Below are positions 23,165-35,029 of a stretch of 64,000 nucleotides of DNA, one piece after another. Origin of the DNA: Manis javanica (Eukaryota; Chordata; Mammalia; Pholidota; Manidae). The notes beneath the pieces were generated by a model. It searched no databases. It was not told the origin of the DNA and saw only the letters and a list, made by a program, of their open reading frames with translations. Numbering within the stretch: the stretch's first letter is position 1; each line of letters opens with the position of its first letter. Location: positions 16,013,001 through 16,077,000 of the forward strand of contig NC_133161.1 of the NCBI RefSeq assembly GCF_040802235.1. The letters are read 5' to 3'. The position numbers and the translations under genes were made by a program.

Positions 23165-23890
23165 TGAGATAGCACTTCAATCAGTAGGATAACTATACTC
23201 AAAAAGATATACAAAAATAAGTGTTGGAACCATGTGGAGAAAATGAAACCCTCTTATATTGCTTCTTGGCATCTAAAATGGTACAGCTGCTTTGGAAAAC
23301 ATTTCAACAGTTCCTCAAAATGTTAAACATTGAGTTACCACGTGATCCAGCAATTCCACTCCCAAGTATATCCCCAGAAGAACTGAAAACATACTCCCAC
23401 ACAAAAATGTGTACTCAATTCATACCAGCATTATTCAGAATAGCCAAAAAATGGAATCAATGCAATGCCCATCTTCTGATGAATGATTACACAACATGTG
23501 GTATATCCATGCAGTTCAAGATTATGCAGTACTAAAAAGGAATGGAATTCTGATACATGCCACAACATGGATGAAACCAGGAAACATATGCCTGGTGAAA
23601 AAAATAGTCACAAAGGGCTATATAGCTTATAAATACATTTATGTGAAATGTCCAGAATAGGCAAGTTTGTAGAGACAGAAAGTAATTAAGGTTTGGTTTG
23701 GGTTGGTTTAGGGTGGAGAATGCAGAGCAGCTGAAAATGTGTATGGGGCTTTTTTGTGAGTGATAAAAATGCTGTAAAGTTAGATTATAACGAAGGCTGC
23801 AAACTCTGTGACTCTACTCAAAGATCTATGTACTTTAAATTGGTGAATTATTTAGTACATGAATTATATGATGTGTTCTAAAAACAGAAT
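23165..23890 (+). repeat. L1 LINE, ORF2 C-terminus and 3' UTR
   Basis: 'gtgagatagcacttcaatca', 'acagctgctttggaaaacat', 'acgtgatccagcaattccac', 'gcattattcagaatagccaa', 'tgccacaacatggatgaaac' is the classic L1 ORF2 3' end, and the terminus at about 23,840-23,890 repeats the end seen just upstream. Thus two L1 3' ends lie in tandem. The 104-codon frame at 23221-23535 is a remnant of the ORF2 protein and is broken. Confidence 0.88.
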
Positions 23891-24109
23891 CAGAGAGTAA
23901 GTATTTTTTAAAGGTACATGCTTCCCATGCTGTTCATCTTGTGGGCTGTTCCTTCAAGTAGTATCTTAGCTGTTGGGCTTGAAAATTCAGATTGGAGCAG
24001 AAATAATTAAATGCACATTCACAAAGGAAAGGGAGAAAAAGGGAGAACAGGGAGAGGACATAGCAAATGAATGAAGACAGTTGTTTTGAAGGATTCTCAT
24101 ATGGGTCAT

Positions 24110-24600
24110 GTTGATTCTGTAGGTCAACTTGGGGAGTATTTTCACTTTATTAAGTCTTCCAACCCATGAACATGACGTGTTTTCCTATTTATTTTTAGAT
24201 CATCTTTAACTTCTCTCAATGACATTCCATAGTTTTTATAGCACAAGTTTTATACCTTTTGTTAATTTTATTCCTAAGTATTTTATTCTTTTTGATGCTC
24301 TTTTAAATAAAATAGTTTTAATTTCATTTTCAGATTGTTCACTGTAAGGGTATAGAATATAATTTATTTTTACATAATGATTTTGTATCCTCTAACTTTA
24401 CTCAACCAGCTTATTAGGTCACATAGATTTTTAGTGGATTCCTTAGGATTTTCTGTATAAAAAACCAGGTCTTCTGCAAATAGACAGTTTTACATTTTCC
24501 TTTCCAATTTGGATATTTTTATTTCATTTCTTCCCTATTTTCCCTACATGGAATTTCTAGTTCAGTAAAGTAGAGAGAGTGCTGTCACCAGTTATTGTCC
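24110..24600 (-). repeat. L1 LINE ORF2 fragment
   Basis: Reverse-strand L1: 'aacttggggagtattttcac', 'attcctaagtattttattct', 'attttgtatcctctaacttt', 'aaccaggtcttctgcaaata', 'tttcctttccaatttggata'. Old and frameshifted. Homologous to 18990-19330. Confidence 0.8.
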
Positions 24601-25199
24601 TGAAACTCAGACTTTATTAAGCCACTGACAAAAAACTCAAATGTGACAATTATGTATGATAGTATTAGATAAACAACTTACACTGCAATGTCAATATCAT
24701 GAAATAATTTAATTCATTAAATCTCTGAGGGATATACTACTACCATTAATGGGGAGATTAATAAACTTGACCCAAATCACAGAGTCAGTGAGTGATCGAG
24801 GTAAGAGGTACAATTTCAACCTTGATCTGTATCCAGAGACCAACACAGATTGCCAAACATACTACAAAAAACAAAACAAAACAAAAAAAGTCATTGGCTC
24901 TTTGCTGAAATCTAAACTCCTAAATTGGACATTCAATTTTATCTATAAGATGAATACCACTTATTCTTCCCAAGTTATTGCTCTTTTTGCAACTGCTTCT
25001 CTTTCTGCAATAAGAACTCATGTAAGTAAAACAGGTGCATAATGTTTTTGGGGCTTCAGTTTTTACAACAGCAAAACTTAGGTAACAATTTCTGTGGACC
25101 CATTCAAAACCAAGTTTATGACTCTATACTACTTTTCACACTATAAACAACTCAAACTAAAGACTTATTAAATAAGAAACAATAAACAAGCCCAGACTT
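24601..25199. other. Unassigned AT-rich stretch with (CAAAA)n
   Basis: A short A-rich microsatellite, 'caaaacaaaacaaaaaaag', lies at 24,865-24,889. The rest is not recognised. A 97-codon + frame at 24749-25042 has no domain. Confidence 0.35.
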
Positions 25200-25560
25200 T
25201 CTTTTCTGGGGCTCATATTTGACCCTCTACCCAGAAATTGTACCTCAAATGCTCTACTTGTTTAAATCTTTCACAAATCTTTAAGGACATGCTCAAATGC
25301 CACTTTCTCTATAAAGCTTTGCCTGACACCATAAGAACAATTACAAGAAACTTCTTCTGAACCTGCCATTCTATTTGGACTTGCTTTACAATACACACTA
25401 CCTTACATTTTAATTAGCTTTATACTTTTCTATCTCATTCACCAAGGGAAGTTCACTTAGTTAAGCAACTATATTTTACACAGTTTACTATCCAGCCTGT
25501 TTTTCTACAATTATGCTGCAAATTATAGCCACTCAATAAATTTTTAATAAGTGAGTTAAT
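25200..25560 (+). repeat. L2 LINE, 3' end
   Basis: 'gacatgctcaaatgccactt', 'tctctataaagctttgcctg', 'acatttta...gctttatact', 'aagggaagttcacttagtt' and the end 'gccactcaataaattttta' follow the L2 3' end in order. Confidence 0.75.
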
Positions 25561-25611
25561 TACCAAATCACTAGCTTGATTCACTTTCATATATTATTAG
25601 CTAAATGGGAA

Positions 25612-25835
25612 AATAGTTCAGTATAGTGGTTAAAAGCTCAGATGGTGTGTATTTAAATCTTTGCTCTGCTATCTACTCACTCTCTGAGGCTTATTTTCTT
25701 CACCATAAAATGGTGATGATAACAATATAGATCTCTTAGGGGGCTTATAAAAATTATTTGAATCAATTCATATAAAGAACTGGAAGTGTTATGTTTTAAG
25801 TACTCAATAAATGTTAATTTATTATTATAAAAATG
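25612..25835 (+). repeat. MIR SINE
   Basis: 'cagtatagtggttaaaagct', 'ttaaatctttgctctgctat', 'tgaggcttattttcttcacc', 'ataaaatggtgatgataac', 'taagtactcaataaatgtta'. Head, core and tail of MIR are all present. Confidence 0.87.
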
Positions 25836-28512
25836 TTCTATTATTATTATTGTATATTGCAAAACAAAAGTAAGAGAGACCTAAAGTAGTTCCCAACAAA
25901 TGTGTTTTTGTGCTTTGTGCGGGACTTCCAGGCAGATGAAAAATAACAATAAACCTAATTAAGGGGTGACTATAAAGGGCTGGGCAGTTTTACTCCTGGC
26001 AAGAAGCAGGGCCTGGGAGCTCTTGTATTCAGTCATTTTCTTTAACATGAATAAGTCGAGCACTCCATTAGTTCTGGAGAAGAGAGTATAATAGAATCAG
26101 TTCTGTAATAGGGGCATTAAGCCCTCTTGCATTGTAGGAAATTATTGAAAAAGGCTGTCAGGCTCTGATTTCCTTGCCAAAATAGGACTATGGATATTCA
26201 ACAGTAACATCTAGCCTAATATAAACTTTTTCTTTAAATAGCTAGAAACCCAAATGGTAGCATAGAATGTAAATGTCAGTCTTGAGCAAGAATAGGAATG
26301 ATAGGAAATAGACACAACACTGTCTTAAACCCAGGTGCTTATTAGAGATATCACTTTATTTAGATGCTTTAATTATGATGAAATGGTATTTCCACTGCTT
26401 GTTTTTAATTTTAATTACAGCTCTGTGCAAGAATTGAAATTTGGTGTAGAACAGTGACATTTTTAATCTTTTGAAAGTTGACATCAGAGAATTGACATCA
26501 ACTCACTCACAGTAAACTCAGGAAAATTTTGCTTTATCCTTCTTTTCATTGCCATTCTTGAAAATAGCTTATTTTCCTTCCTTTACAGTCTTTATTACCA
26601 CTACATTTCTCAATGGCGCTAATTTACCTACCCACTGTATACTGCCTTGCAACTTGAGAGGGAAAATTTTAGTCAGTCATCACCCACTAGACAAATTCTC
26701 TTGTGGGCGTTTACCAGTCTTGCCCCACCTCCTTGTTCTTAGTGATACTGTGTGGGGCTTATGCCATAAAGTGAAGAATAAAGCAAAGAATGGTCCCGAG
26801 GCAGAGAAGCCTCTCTGCACTAGTATCAGAAACCTCCAAAACACGTTATGAGGCGTAAGTGCGCATCAGGGTGACATTTCTGTGCTTCAGACTGAGAGAA
26901 CATAACTCACTGACAGGGCCAACCGGCATCCCTTAGGTATATGTATAAATTAGGAAACTGACCCTCATGACCATCCTTTTTTTGTCAAACCCGGTCTGAT
27001 TACTTGATGACCACACTTCTCACACACATGCTGAAATGAAATACAAACACCAGGGAAGCCCCAGACAGAAGAATAACTGCCCCCCAACCTCCCGCTTCTC
27101 ATGCAGAACTCCATGAATCCATATGGATTCGTATCACTGACAATTCCAGATAACTGCCTTCAAGCTCTCTCTTGCACAGCACATATAAAAGAGTTATTTC
27201 CTCTCCCTTTGGCTGCAGTGCACTTTATCAACCCAAACATCTCATTATTCACAGAGACATTTTTAAATATGAAATTCAAATATGAAGGGAAACATCATTC
27301 AACACCACTACACATGCATATCTTTCCGATGGCTTAAATCCAACAGATTTCTTTTTTAACCTTCCGTTTCATTTAGTAGTCTAACAAAGTGTTTGATAAC
27401 AGTATCCTAGGTTCCTTTTTTGTGACTTTTAAATGAGAACCATCAGTAGTGTCTTTTCAGCTTATCCTTCGCCAAGCATTATCAGATCTCAATCATTCAA
27501 AATGAGAGAACGATCCAAAAAAAATTCAATTAAAGAGAGAGGTCCTTAAAGATATGATTAATCTGAGAAAAGGGTGGAGAAATTGTATCCCCACTTTAAT
27601 GAGATATAGCTTCCCAGTAAGGAATCAAAGAGTTCATTCTTAGCAGTATCTTTACCTGCTAAAAGTACTGATTTCTCTATTTTGCTGCTTCTCACCATCC
27701 ACCCACCCCAAAATCCTTGGCTATCATAAAAAAAAAAAATCTCCTTTTCTTATTGTGACACTGACTTGGGAAGTTAGAGAGGAGCAAGAAGTGACAAGAA
27801 GTCGAAGAAGCAAGAAGCTGAGCTCCGCCTCCGAGGACTCAGATTATCTAGTGTTTTATAATAAGCCCAGGATATGTTTATATTAAATGGTGAAATACAC
27901 AAAAGTGGCACATAGATGGAAGCTGTTTGGGCCGGTTTACATTGCTTCATGCATGTGTGCCTTATTACTCTCTTTGAAGAGGAGGAGACTAGTGGATGAC
28001 TCTGCAGAAAACAGAGCACCAAGGTGTAGCGAACATCCAAGTGGGACAGTTCCAGCTATGGGAATGAAACCCCTCAGAGCCAAAGAAATCGATAGCTTTT
28101 TAATTAAAAACCAGATGCACCAAACTGGGAAAATAAAGGGAAAACTCTCACCCAGGAAAAGTGACCTAAACTTGGATCTTCATCCATTCCCCCCAAACCA
28201 TCCTCTCAGGGAATTTCCCTCTTTACTACTGCCCTGGTGAAAAGGGGGAGCTTCTGCTGCTTTAGAACATTCTGGCTCAAGCTGGTCCACCAGACCCTTT
28301 CCATAATGACCTCCGGCTTCACTGAGACAGGGCTGAACCATTACAGCAAGGACACCAAGAAGGAATTTCAATCCGCCATTGTCTCCTTTCCTTCCTTCCC
28401 TCCTTGCTTCTTCCTTCCTGTTTCTATGTAGGACCTTTACCCAGCTGCAGTTGTGTCTCTGCCACAGGAGGCCTACGTGGGTATGAGATAGAAGAGCTTA
28501 TGTGTGTGTATT
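25836..28512. other. Unassigned stretch, no gene seen
   Basis: 2.7 kb with no exon, RNA gene or repeat I can name. An A12 run lies at about 27,728. The 117-codon + frame at 27887-28240 and 100-codon + frame at 26549-26851 show no domain. It may be single-copy DNA, so it is a fair place to look for conserved non-coding elements. Confidence 0.3.
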
Positions 28513-28930
28513 TGTTGGTTTGCAAACGTGGGAGTTCCCCAGGTGAAATCTGAAACTGGCCCCCACACAGAGGGCAAGGAGAGGCCGAAGAGAGGGGCAG
28601 ACTGCTCCAGCTGGGCAGGTGGCAGGTATAACTAGCAGGGAACTTTCTTATGAGGCTTGTCTTGGGCAGCTGCTAGACAAGTAGATCTCTGCACCCACCT
28701 TCCAGGGTCTTAGAAATTTTATAGAGTCCTAACAGGTCAGAGTCATGTATGCTATGGAGGTCTTGACAAAACATCACTCTCTCAAGGGCTTGTCCTTGAA
28801 AATGGCTCCCACTGTGAGAACAGTGCTTGGGACTACATTCCAAGGGCAGGGGAGGGGTAAAGAACCTCCCGTTGCCTGGGTCCAGCTCAGGGGTCAACAG
28901 GTGGTCATGTCTTCACCACCTCTTTTAACA
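28513..28930. mobile_element. Solo LTR with perfect 5-bp target duplication (family copy 2)
   Basis: 418 bp starting TG ('tgttggtttgcaaac') and ending CA ('cctcttttaaca'). Both flanks read 'gtatt' (28508-28512 and 28931-28935), a perfect 5-bp target-site duplication. It is homologous along its length to 5772-6158, sharing for example 'ccttgaaaatggctccc'. A TATA-like 'ttttatagagtcc' here parallels 'tttataaagagtcc' in copy 1. There are no retroviral genes, so it is a solo LTR. Direction and family name are not assigned. Confidence 0.9.
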
Positions 28931-29914
28931 GTATTGGGGTGGAAGTGGTGAAGTGGCACCAGATGGTCAATGCAATTTGACCAAACAGGAATCCACTCAG
29001 GCACCTGTCGTTATTTCTGGTCTTCAGAGAGCCGACCACACAAGCTGCTACAGTGATGACACTCCTTCCTGCTCACATGGCGGCTCTGGGTCTGACAAGC
29101 CCTTACTACTATGTTCTGCCACATCTCTGCCATCTTATGTGCAAAGCAACCGTTCCGCTATTTGGACAACATGCTATTCCGCTATATGGACAATTTTGGA
29201 AATGGAGAGATTACCTAAGACTACCTCTGCCCAGGTGTACCATTCAGCCATTTCTTCCCTAAGGTCTTGATATCCTCCCTGATATCAGGAGCTCTATGCA
29301 GGAACTCACTCAGGCTTGTTCTCAGATCCCACAGACTTATGGAGGCCTTCTTTCTGCATCTCAGGGTTTATCCAGGGGAATAGCCAGTCTAGAGAAATTA
29401 ATTATTTAGCTCTAATTGCTTCTAATTCATTCTCCCAATTTTCTTATCTCTGTTGTGTGTGATTGTATTTTTCCTCAGGACCTATTCCTTTGAAACACAG
29501 CCCAGAGAGAAAATCCTTTTTTATTTCGAGTTGTTATTTTATTTGTCCCTAGAGACAAGGAACACAGATTGACTGAGGTACTTTAATGGTGGAAGGGCAA
29601 TGAGTTAATAAAATCTAGGACAAAATAAGGAGTTTAAAAGGAGACTTTCAGAAAGGCTAAAGAATAGTAAATTCAAGATAAGCAAGTAAAGCAACTAAAG
29701 TTAGATTTTCTTTCCTGCAAGGAATAGTTTACCTCTCAGCTATGTCTCCTGATCAAGTTCCTTTTACGACTTCTGATAACAGATGATTTCTTCAGAGCCT
29801 CAATGCTACTGCTCTAACCTTTGCATGTTCTGAACATTAAACACAAGAGAGCAGGGGATCCAGGGATACACAGGAGTCACACCTTGTCAAAGTCCCCCTT
29901 CTTAATCCTGTGAC
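28931..29914. other. Unassigned stretch
   Basis: No gene. A short imperfect direct repeat, 'ttccgctatttggacaa' then 'ttccgctatatggacaa', lies at about 29,152-29,195. The 105-codon + frame at 28953-29270 runs through it without a recognisable domain. Confidence 0.35.
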
Positions 29915-30055
29915 CTGTCTAGATTGTAATAAACACTAGAACCTAAGTTCCATGAAGTTAAAGACTTCATCTCTCTTGTTGTTACAGATTGCCTGCATTT
30001 AAAACGAAGCCTGGCTTATAGTAGCTGCTCAACAAATATGTATTAAGTAAATAAA
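29915..30055 (+). repeat. L2 LINE, 3' end
   Basis: 'acctaagttccatgaagtta', 'aaagacttcatctctcttgt', 'gaagcctggcttatagtagc', 'tgctcaacaaatatgtatta' match the L2 terminus. Confidence 0.7.
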
Positions 30056-31284
30056 TCCTATAAGATTCCCCCATTTGGATGTATACACATGAAGATATAT
30101 TTTAGTAATCTCTACTACTAAATGTTGTTCATTATTCTGAGGCCCCAGGTAAAGAAACAAATAAGCCAACAGCAAAAAAAATGGTGGAATGATTTGCAGA
30201 ATACAAATTAATGGTTGGGATGACAGCAGAGAGGAGGTTTCCCCTAGTGACCTTGGAGACTGGCTCTCTCTATTACAGCCCAGAGATGTAAAGATTTCCC
30301 CCAAATTTCTGATGAACTCTGAGGATGCCCTAATCATATAAAAGCTTTTCTCAACTCATCCAAATAAAAGCAATAGCAGCTAAAGCTCCTCATCTCTCTC
30401 CAACATGTTCTGAATCACAAAGGCAAAAACATGAGGGAGATTCACGCTGCTGACCATTCGTAGCTATCTTCCAAAGCTGCTCCGTTAGACCTTCTCCTTA
30501 TTATACTCTAGAAATAGGGCACCGAAGTAGAGTTAGGATCCAAGCATATTGAAGACAAATTTCTGATAAGAATCTGAAGCTCATGAGTTTTCTGATATCT
30601 TAGATCTTTTTTGTGATACTAAGGCTGCCTAGAACCTGAGTTCTTGATCAATAGTTTCTGGTCCCAACCCTGAATTTTATTGTCTAACTTTTCTCCAAAG
30701 GTCTAGCTGGCATGACTCAATGAAATATCCCTTTAGTCACCAAGCTAAAATTACTTCAGTAAACTTATACTCTTATGCCAGATGAATGAGTGTTTTATTT
30801 TTCCACTGGAGGCCATAAAAGGGATATTTTATTGACAATATCTCCTGAGTATTGTAACTAGAATGCCCTGCCAGGGTAGAAGAAAACATACAACCATTAC
30901 TAGTTCCATGATAATGTTAATAGTAAGAGCCAGACTCAATAAGCCTAACTACATATGAATTTACAGAGTAATCTCCCAGATATGGAACAGGCGCTACACA
31001 CAATGATTCATTTCAACACACAACAGTGCAGAACAATCTCATGTGATGAGGTGGTTACATTCTTAGAATACTGCAGCTTTCATTAAAATGCTTTGCATAA
31101 AATGAACACATGCAAAATACAGAGCTACATTTCTCATGACTGGAGACAATCCAAAGCTATATATGATGTCAGAAAAATAGATAAAAGGTTAGAGCCCATT
31201 AGAGATCCTTGAATTAATCAGAGCGCTTTCGAGAAGCTCCGTTACAAGATCCATTTCCTGAAAGCAGCCTGCTCTCTTGTCATC
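30056..31284. other. Unassigned stretch, no gene seen
   Basis: 1.2 kb without a recognisable repeat, RNA gene or exon. A 102-codon - frame at 30029-30337 has no domain. Confidence 0.3.
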
Positions 31285-31650
31285 TCAAGGCTCCGTCGAT
31301 TTTGCTATTTTTGCTTGGAACAGCCTTCTCGTTATTCTTCAAGTGGATGGTCTCTTCTCTGTTAGAACTCAACTGATACACCAACTTTCACAGGAAGATT
31401 TATTTAAGCCTCAGTCCCTTGGCCATGCCAGATGCCTCTCCTCTAAGCTCCTGGTCATCACTGAGTATACCACTGTTACAGGATTTATCACAATATTGGT
31501 GTCATGTGTTTATTTATTGTGAAGCCTCACCATCTCATAAAGTGCTTCAAGATATTAACAGTGCCCTTTATCTCCCTGGTTCCTGACCTTCTGTTTGGCC
31601 TGGTATAGCAGGAGCTCAGTAATCATGTGTTGATGCTGCTTTCTTTGGCC
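31285..31650 (+). repeat. Possible L2 3' region
   Basis: 'tttgcttggaacagccttct' and later 'ggcctggtatagcaggagct' with 'cagtaatcatgtgttgatg' are L2-like in order (TGGAATGCTCTTCC...GCCTGGCACATAGTAGG...AATAAATGTTTG), but the middle is not convincing. Confidence 0.4.
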
Positions 31651-32890
31651 AATTCTTCCTCATAGCTGCGTCTTCAGTTTAAGTATGACTATTACCAACA
31701 GGCCTTCCTTGATTCAAAATATGAAGACATAAAGAGATCATAATGGTTAGACAGAAACCAACCCTAAAAAGAAAAGGCAATGGATCCAATTTATGGATAA
31801 CTGCTCTTGGGAAGATAAACTAGAATACATGGAAGGAAACATTTAAAATATAGATAGAGTATAAAGGAAATTTCCTGAAATAAAGGACCTGACAAGTTAG
31901 ATTCAAAGGAAAGATGATTGAAAGCAATATGCACTAAAGCTTATTTTGAATCTACAGAAATCTAAAAATAGATAATTTTCTAATTACCCAGGCAAAGCTT
32001 GTGTATAGTTCAGAATGAAAACTGAATAAAGCTGACTTCTGACTCTTCTCTTAAGCAACATTACATGCCAGGATATTGATCTACAATATGCTGGTAACAA
32101 ATAGACGTAACTCAAAATTGCTACATACATCTAAGTTTTATTTCAGTTGGAAGACATTTTCATAAACTGGAAGACATTTTCCTAAACAAACAAAAAAAAT
32201 CAGGAAATATAGCAGTAATGTTCCCTTCATTTTATGCCACATTAAGGTGGAAAATACTGGGAACCAAAAAATGAATTATAATAAAGAAATTCTAATTGAC
32301 TAAATATTTAAACTATGGAAGGAGAGGTCTGGAAGAAAGTATAAAATCTGAATGAATATATAAGAAGGTAAATAACAATACTCTTAATGAAGACAAATAG
32401 ATAGTTACTTTATAAATCCTGAAAGAAAGCTATCTATTTCATAGCAATAGTAAATTGCTGCTGATGGACTGGGACTAAGCTAGAGGAAGTGGAAAACAGG
32501 GAGAAAGGAGGTAATAATAAATGAACTAACGTTATTATGTGTTATGGTGGGAGTCAAATATATTTGCTTTTACATTTGACATTACCAGTATACACATATA
32601 CATACACATATATAAACACATTTACATTTGACACATAGCTTTAAAGCCATCATTTTCTTAAATTATATAGGTAATTACTATTAGAATTATATAGCTTCCA
32701 AATAAGAAGATAACATAAAAAACAAAGGACAAGTAATAAAAGATGGAAAACTAAAGAAGAAGTAGAAAAAATAAAAAGACTTATTAATTTAAATTACTGA
32801 ATGCCTATGTGCTAGGCACTTGGTAAAAATCTGAGAGTATATAATAAAGAAAAAAAAAGACATATTCATCATCCCCAGTCCAAGAGACTA
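31651..32890. other. Unassigned AT-rich stretch with a 21-bp tandem pair
   Basis: At about 32,147-32,187 'ggaagacattttcataaact' is followed directly by 'ggaagacattttcctaaac', a two-copy imperfect tandem. Otherwise nothing recognised. Confidence 0.4.
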
Positions 32891-32925
32891 TACACATACA
32901 CACACACACATGCACATGCACAGAC
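32891..32925. repeat. (CA)n microsatellite, short
   Basis: Alternating C/A tract broken by T and G ('tacacatacacacacac', then 'atgcacatgcac'). Confidence 0.8.
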
Positions 32926-33298
32926 TCCAGGTTATAATCTTCATTGCTTTGGAGAGTGTGTCTTTCCAACCTCCTATGCAACTTCAGGAAAGTCGGCCCA
33001 TCAGCATGGTATTTACAGGGTCCATCACCTTGAAATCAATCAGAGCACCTCATTCACAAATACGAATTGAGCAAAGGGTTCATTGCATATTTAAGGGACA
33101 CTACCCACCTAAGAAATAAGCAACAAGCTGAGCAAAACTAATTCTAGGCAAAACAGGTAATTGAGAGCAAAAATGGAAATTGTAAAGGTTATTTTAAAAA
33201 ATCTAATTATTATCCTCAGATAGATTTGAGGTAATATTGCATCCAAAAACAAGACGGATGCTATGACATTATTCTTGCTATATGAATGTACGATATAC

Positions 33299-33442
33299 AA
33301 AGAGAAAGAAAAAGAGAGGAGAAGGAGGAGAAGGAGGAGGAGGAAGCAGGGAAAGAAGAGGAAGAAAAGGGGAAAAGGGAGAGTGGAAGGGAGAGAGGAG
33401 AGAGGGGAGGCAAAGAGAAGGAAGAGAGGGGAAGAAGGAAGA
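33299..33442. repeat. 144-bp purine tract (GGA/GAA)n
   Basis: Purines only, except for single pyrimidines at 33,347 (C), 33,384 (T) and 33,411 (C). The units are GGA, GAA and GGGGA steps. Such homopurine runs can form triplex DNA. It ends 244 bp before the left arm of the perfect inverted repeat. The 60- and 107-codon + frames across it encode Lys/Arg/Glu/Gly-rich runs and are not genes. Confidence 0.92.
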
Positions 33443-33685
33443 TGAATCAATGAATAAACTAAATAATAAGATGGATAGTACGGAAGGCCAAGCTGATAAA
33501 TTAAAAGTTAAAATTTCTAATCTTCCAGATTATAGAGCTGAAAAAGAATATATCCTGAAAAAGCAGGAGACCAGGAGAACTCCAAATCAACAAATACCCA
33601 TTTAATAAAATGACAGCATCCAACACACTATCCACCCATGGCTGTTGAAGGATTTAGTAAGGCTAGTCTGATTTGAGAAATGTTG

Positions 33686-33799
33686 TAAGTGTAAATTGCA
33701 GAATTTCAAAAGGTTAATACTGAACAAAAGAACAAGGAGAATGTATAATGTCTCACTGGTAATTCAAATACTGTTTATATGTTAAAATGATCTTTTTAA
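33686..33799 (+). repeat. Perfect 114-bp inverted repeat, left arm
   Basis: Starts 'taagtgtaaattgcag' and ends 'aaaatgatctttttaa'. Its reverse complement is found at 37696-37809 with 114 of 114 bases the same by direct reading and no gaps. Homology stops abruptly at both ends (next base C here against A in the reverse complement of the other arm). I do not recognise this segment as the end of a known transposon. Confidence 0.97.
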
Positions 33800-34139
33800 C
33801 TGAAATATTTAACTTTTTCACATGTTTCATTTTAGTTTTTTCTTAAATATAGCTACCAGAAAATGTGAAGCCATATGCATGGCAAGCACTACATTTCTGT
33901 CGAACATTGATGTAACAGTTTCAGACACAGAGAACAGAGGGGAGAAAAGGGGACCACAGATTATCAAGAAAATGAGGATATTTCCCAGCATTAAGAAAAG
34001 ATAATATTCATTTTGAAAGAGGTCACCTACTGCTAAGAAAAACAAAGACCCACAGCAAGACATACTGTGGACACTTCAGAGCTCCAGGAATGAAAACAAA
34101 CTATTAAGAGCTTTTTACGAATCTACATAGTGTAATCTA
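33800..34139. other. Unassigned stretch
   Basis: AT-rich, no gene or repeat named. The 60-codon + and 78-codon - frames here overlap each other and have no domain. Confidence 0.3.
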
Positions 34140-34470
34140 CATAAATAAAAGAGCAGCCTGACACCAGACTTCTCATCAGCATTACTGGATGTTGAAATAT
34201 AATTTCTTTGAACCTTAGATGTTTTGGCCTTAGAAATCTATGCCGAGATAAGCTGACAATCAAACATAATACTAAAATAAGACTTTCAAATAGGCAAGGA
34301 CTTAGAAACTCATTAAAAATTTATGGAAAATCTGCCTGAAGAGATTTCAGTGGACTTTAAAGAAAAAGAAGAAATATTAAAAGTAGATGACATGGGATAT
34401 AAAAAAATAATTGCAGATGAATCGTGATATAGATCAAAGTAGAATCAGAGGGAAGATTTTAAATCCCTGT
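34140..34470 (+). repeat. Possible L1M 3' UTR fragment
   Basis: 'cagacttctcatcagcatta', 'ctggatgttgaaatataatt' and later 'aagtagatgacatgggatat' follow the order of the 3' part of old L1M/L1ME elements (GACTTCTCATCAGCAACACTGG...). Decayed. Confidence 0.5.
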
Positions 34471-35029
34471 ACGAAAACTGTTTACCCTAACCCTGCCCTT
34501 CCCCCTCCAAAAAAACAGAATGTCTACAGGTGAGACTTAGGTATTAGTATTTTTCTCAAACTTTCCAAGGTAACTCCAATATGCAATGAAGTTTGATAAT
34601 CACTTATGATTCTAAGTGAATCCACAAGGAATTTAAAGATAGCCCATGGGACCACGACAATTCAAAATTCACTTTCAGGCAGTAAAAAGTTATATAGTGA
34701 CTTAATATTACAATCACATTACATGGTTCTGCTGTGTATAATGTTCTTAAAATCATAAAAATGCAAATGCAGTTTTATTGTAGTTACATATTCAGGTATG
34801 ACCTTTAGAGAAAGTTGAGCAGAATTTGTTACAGAGAAAATGTTGTTATCATAATCCTTGACAATGTAAAGATAATAATCTAATAAAAACCTGGGGTCAG
34901 AGAGGGAGAAGTGATGGCACAGCAATTTCACAAATCAGTTTATCTTTCATAATGAGGAGTTGAAAAATATCATATAAATTTGGTAGATAAAAAAGAGAAG
35001 TATGTGTTATTTTGTGATATCTCATTTAT
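34471..35029. other. Unassigned AT-rich stretch
   Basis: No gene and no nameable repeat. The 70-codon - frame at 34719-34931 has no domain. Confidence 0.3.

Noticed and set aside
23221..23535. 104-codon frame on +
   Set aside because: Remnant of L1 ORF2 protein in a dead element, covered by the L1 feature.
10467..25935. Shared 'gggacttccaggc' at 10,467 and 25,921
   Set aside because: A 13-14 bp match is expected by chance a few times in a window of this size, and the flanks do not align.
33263..33605. Lys/Arg/Glu-rich frames on +
   Set aside because: Translation of the GGA/GAA purine tract, not a gene.
34485..34510. Telomere-like 'accctaaccctg'
   Set aside because: Only about two units of CCCTAA; not an interstitial telomere array.
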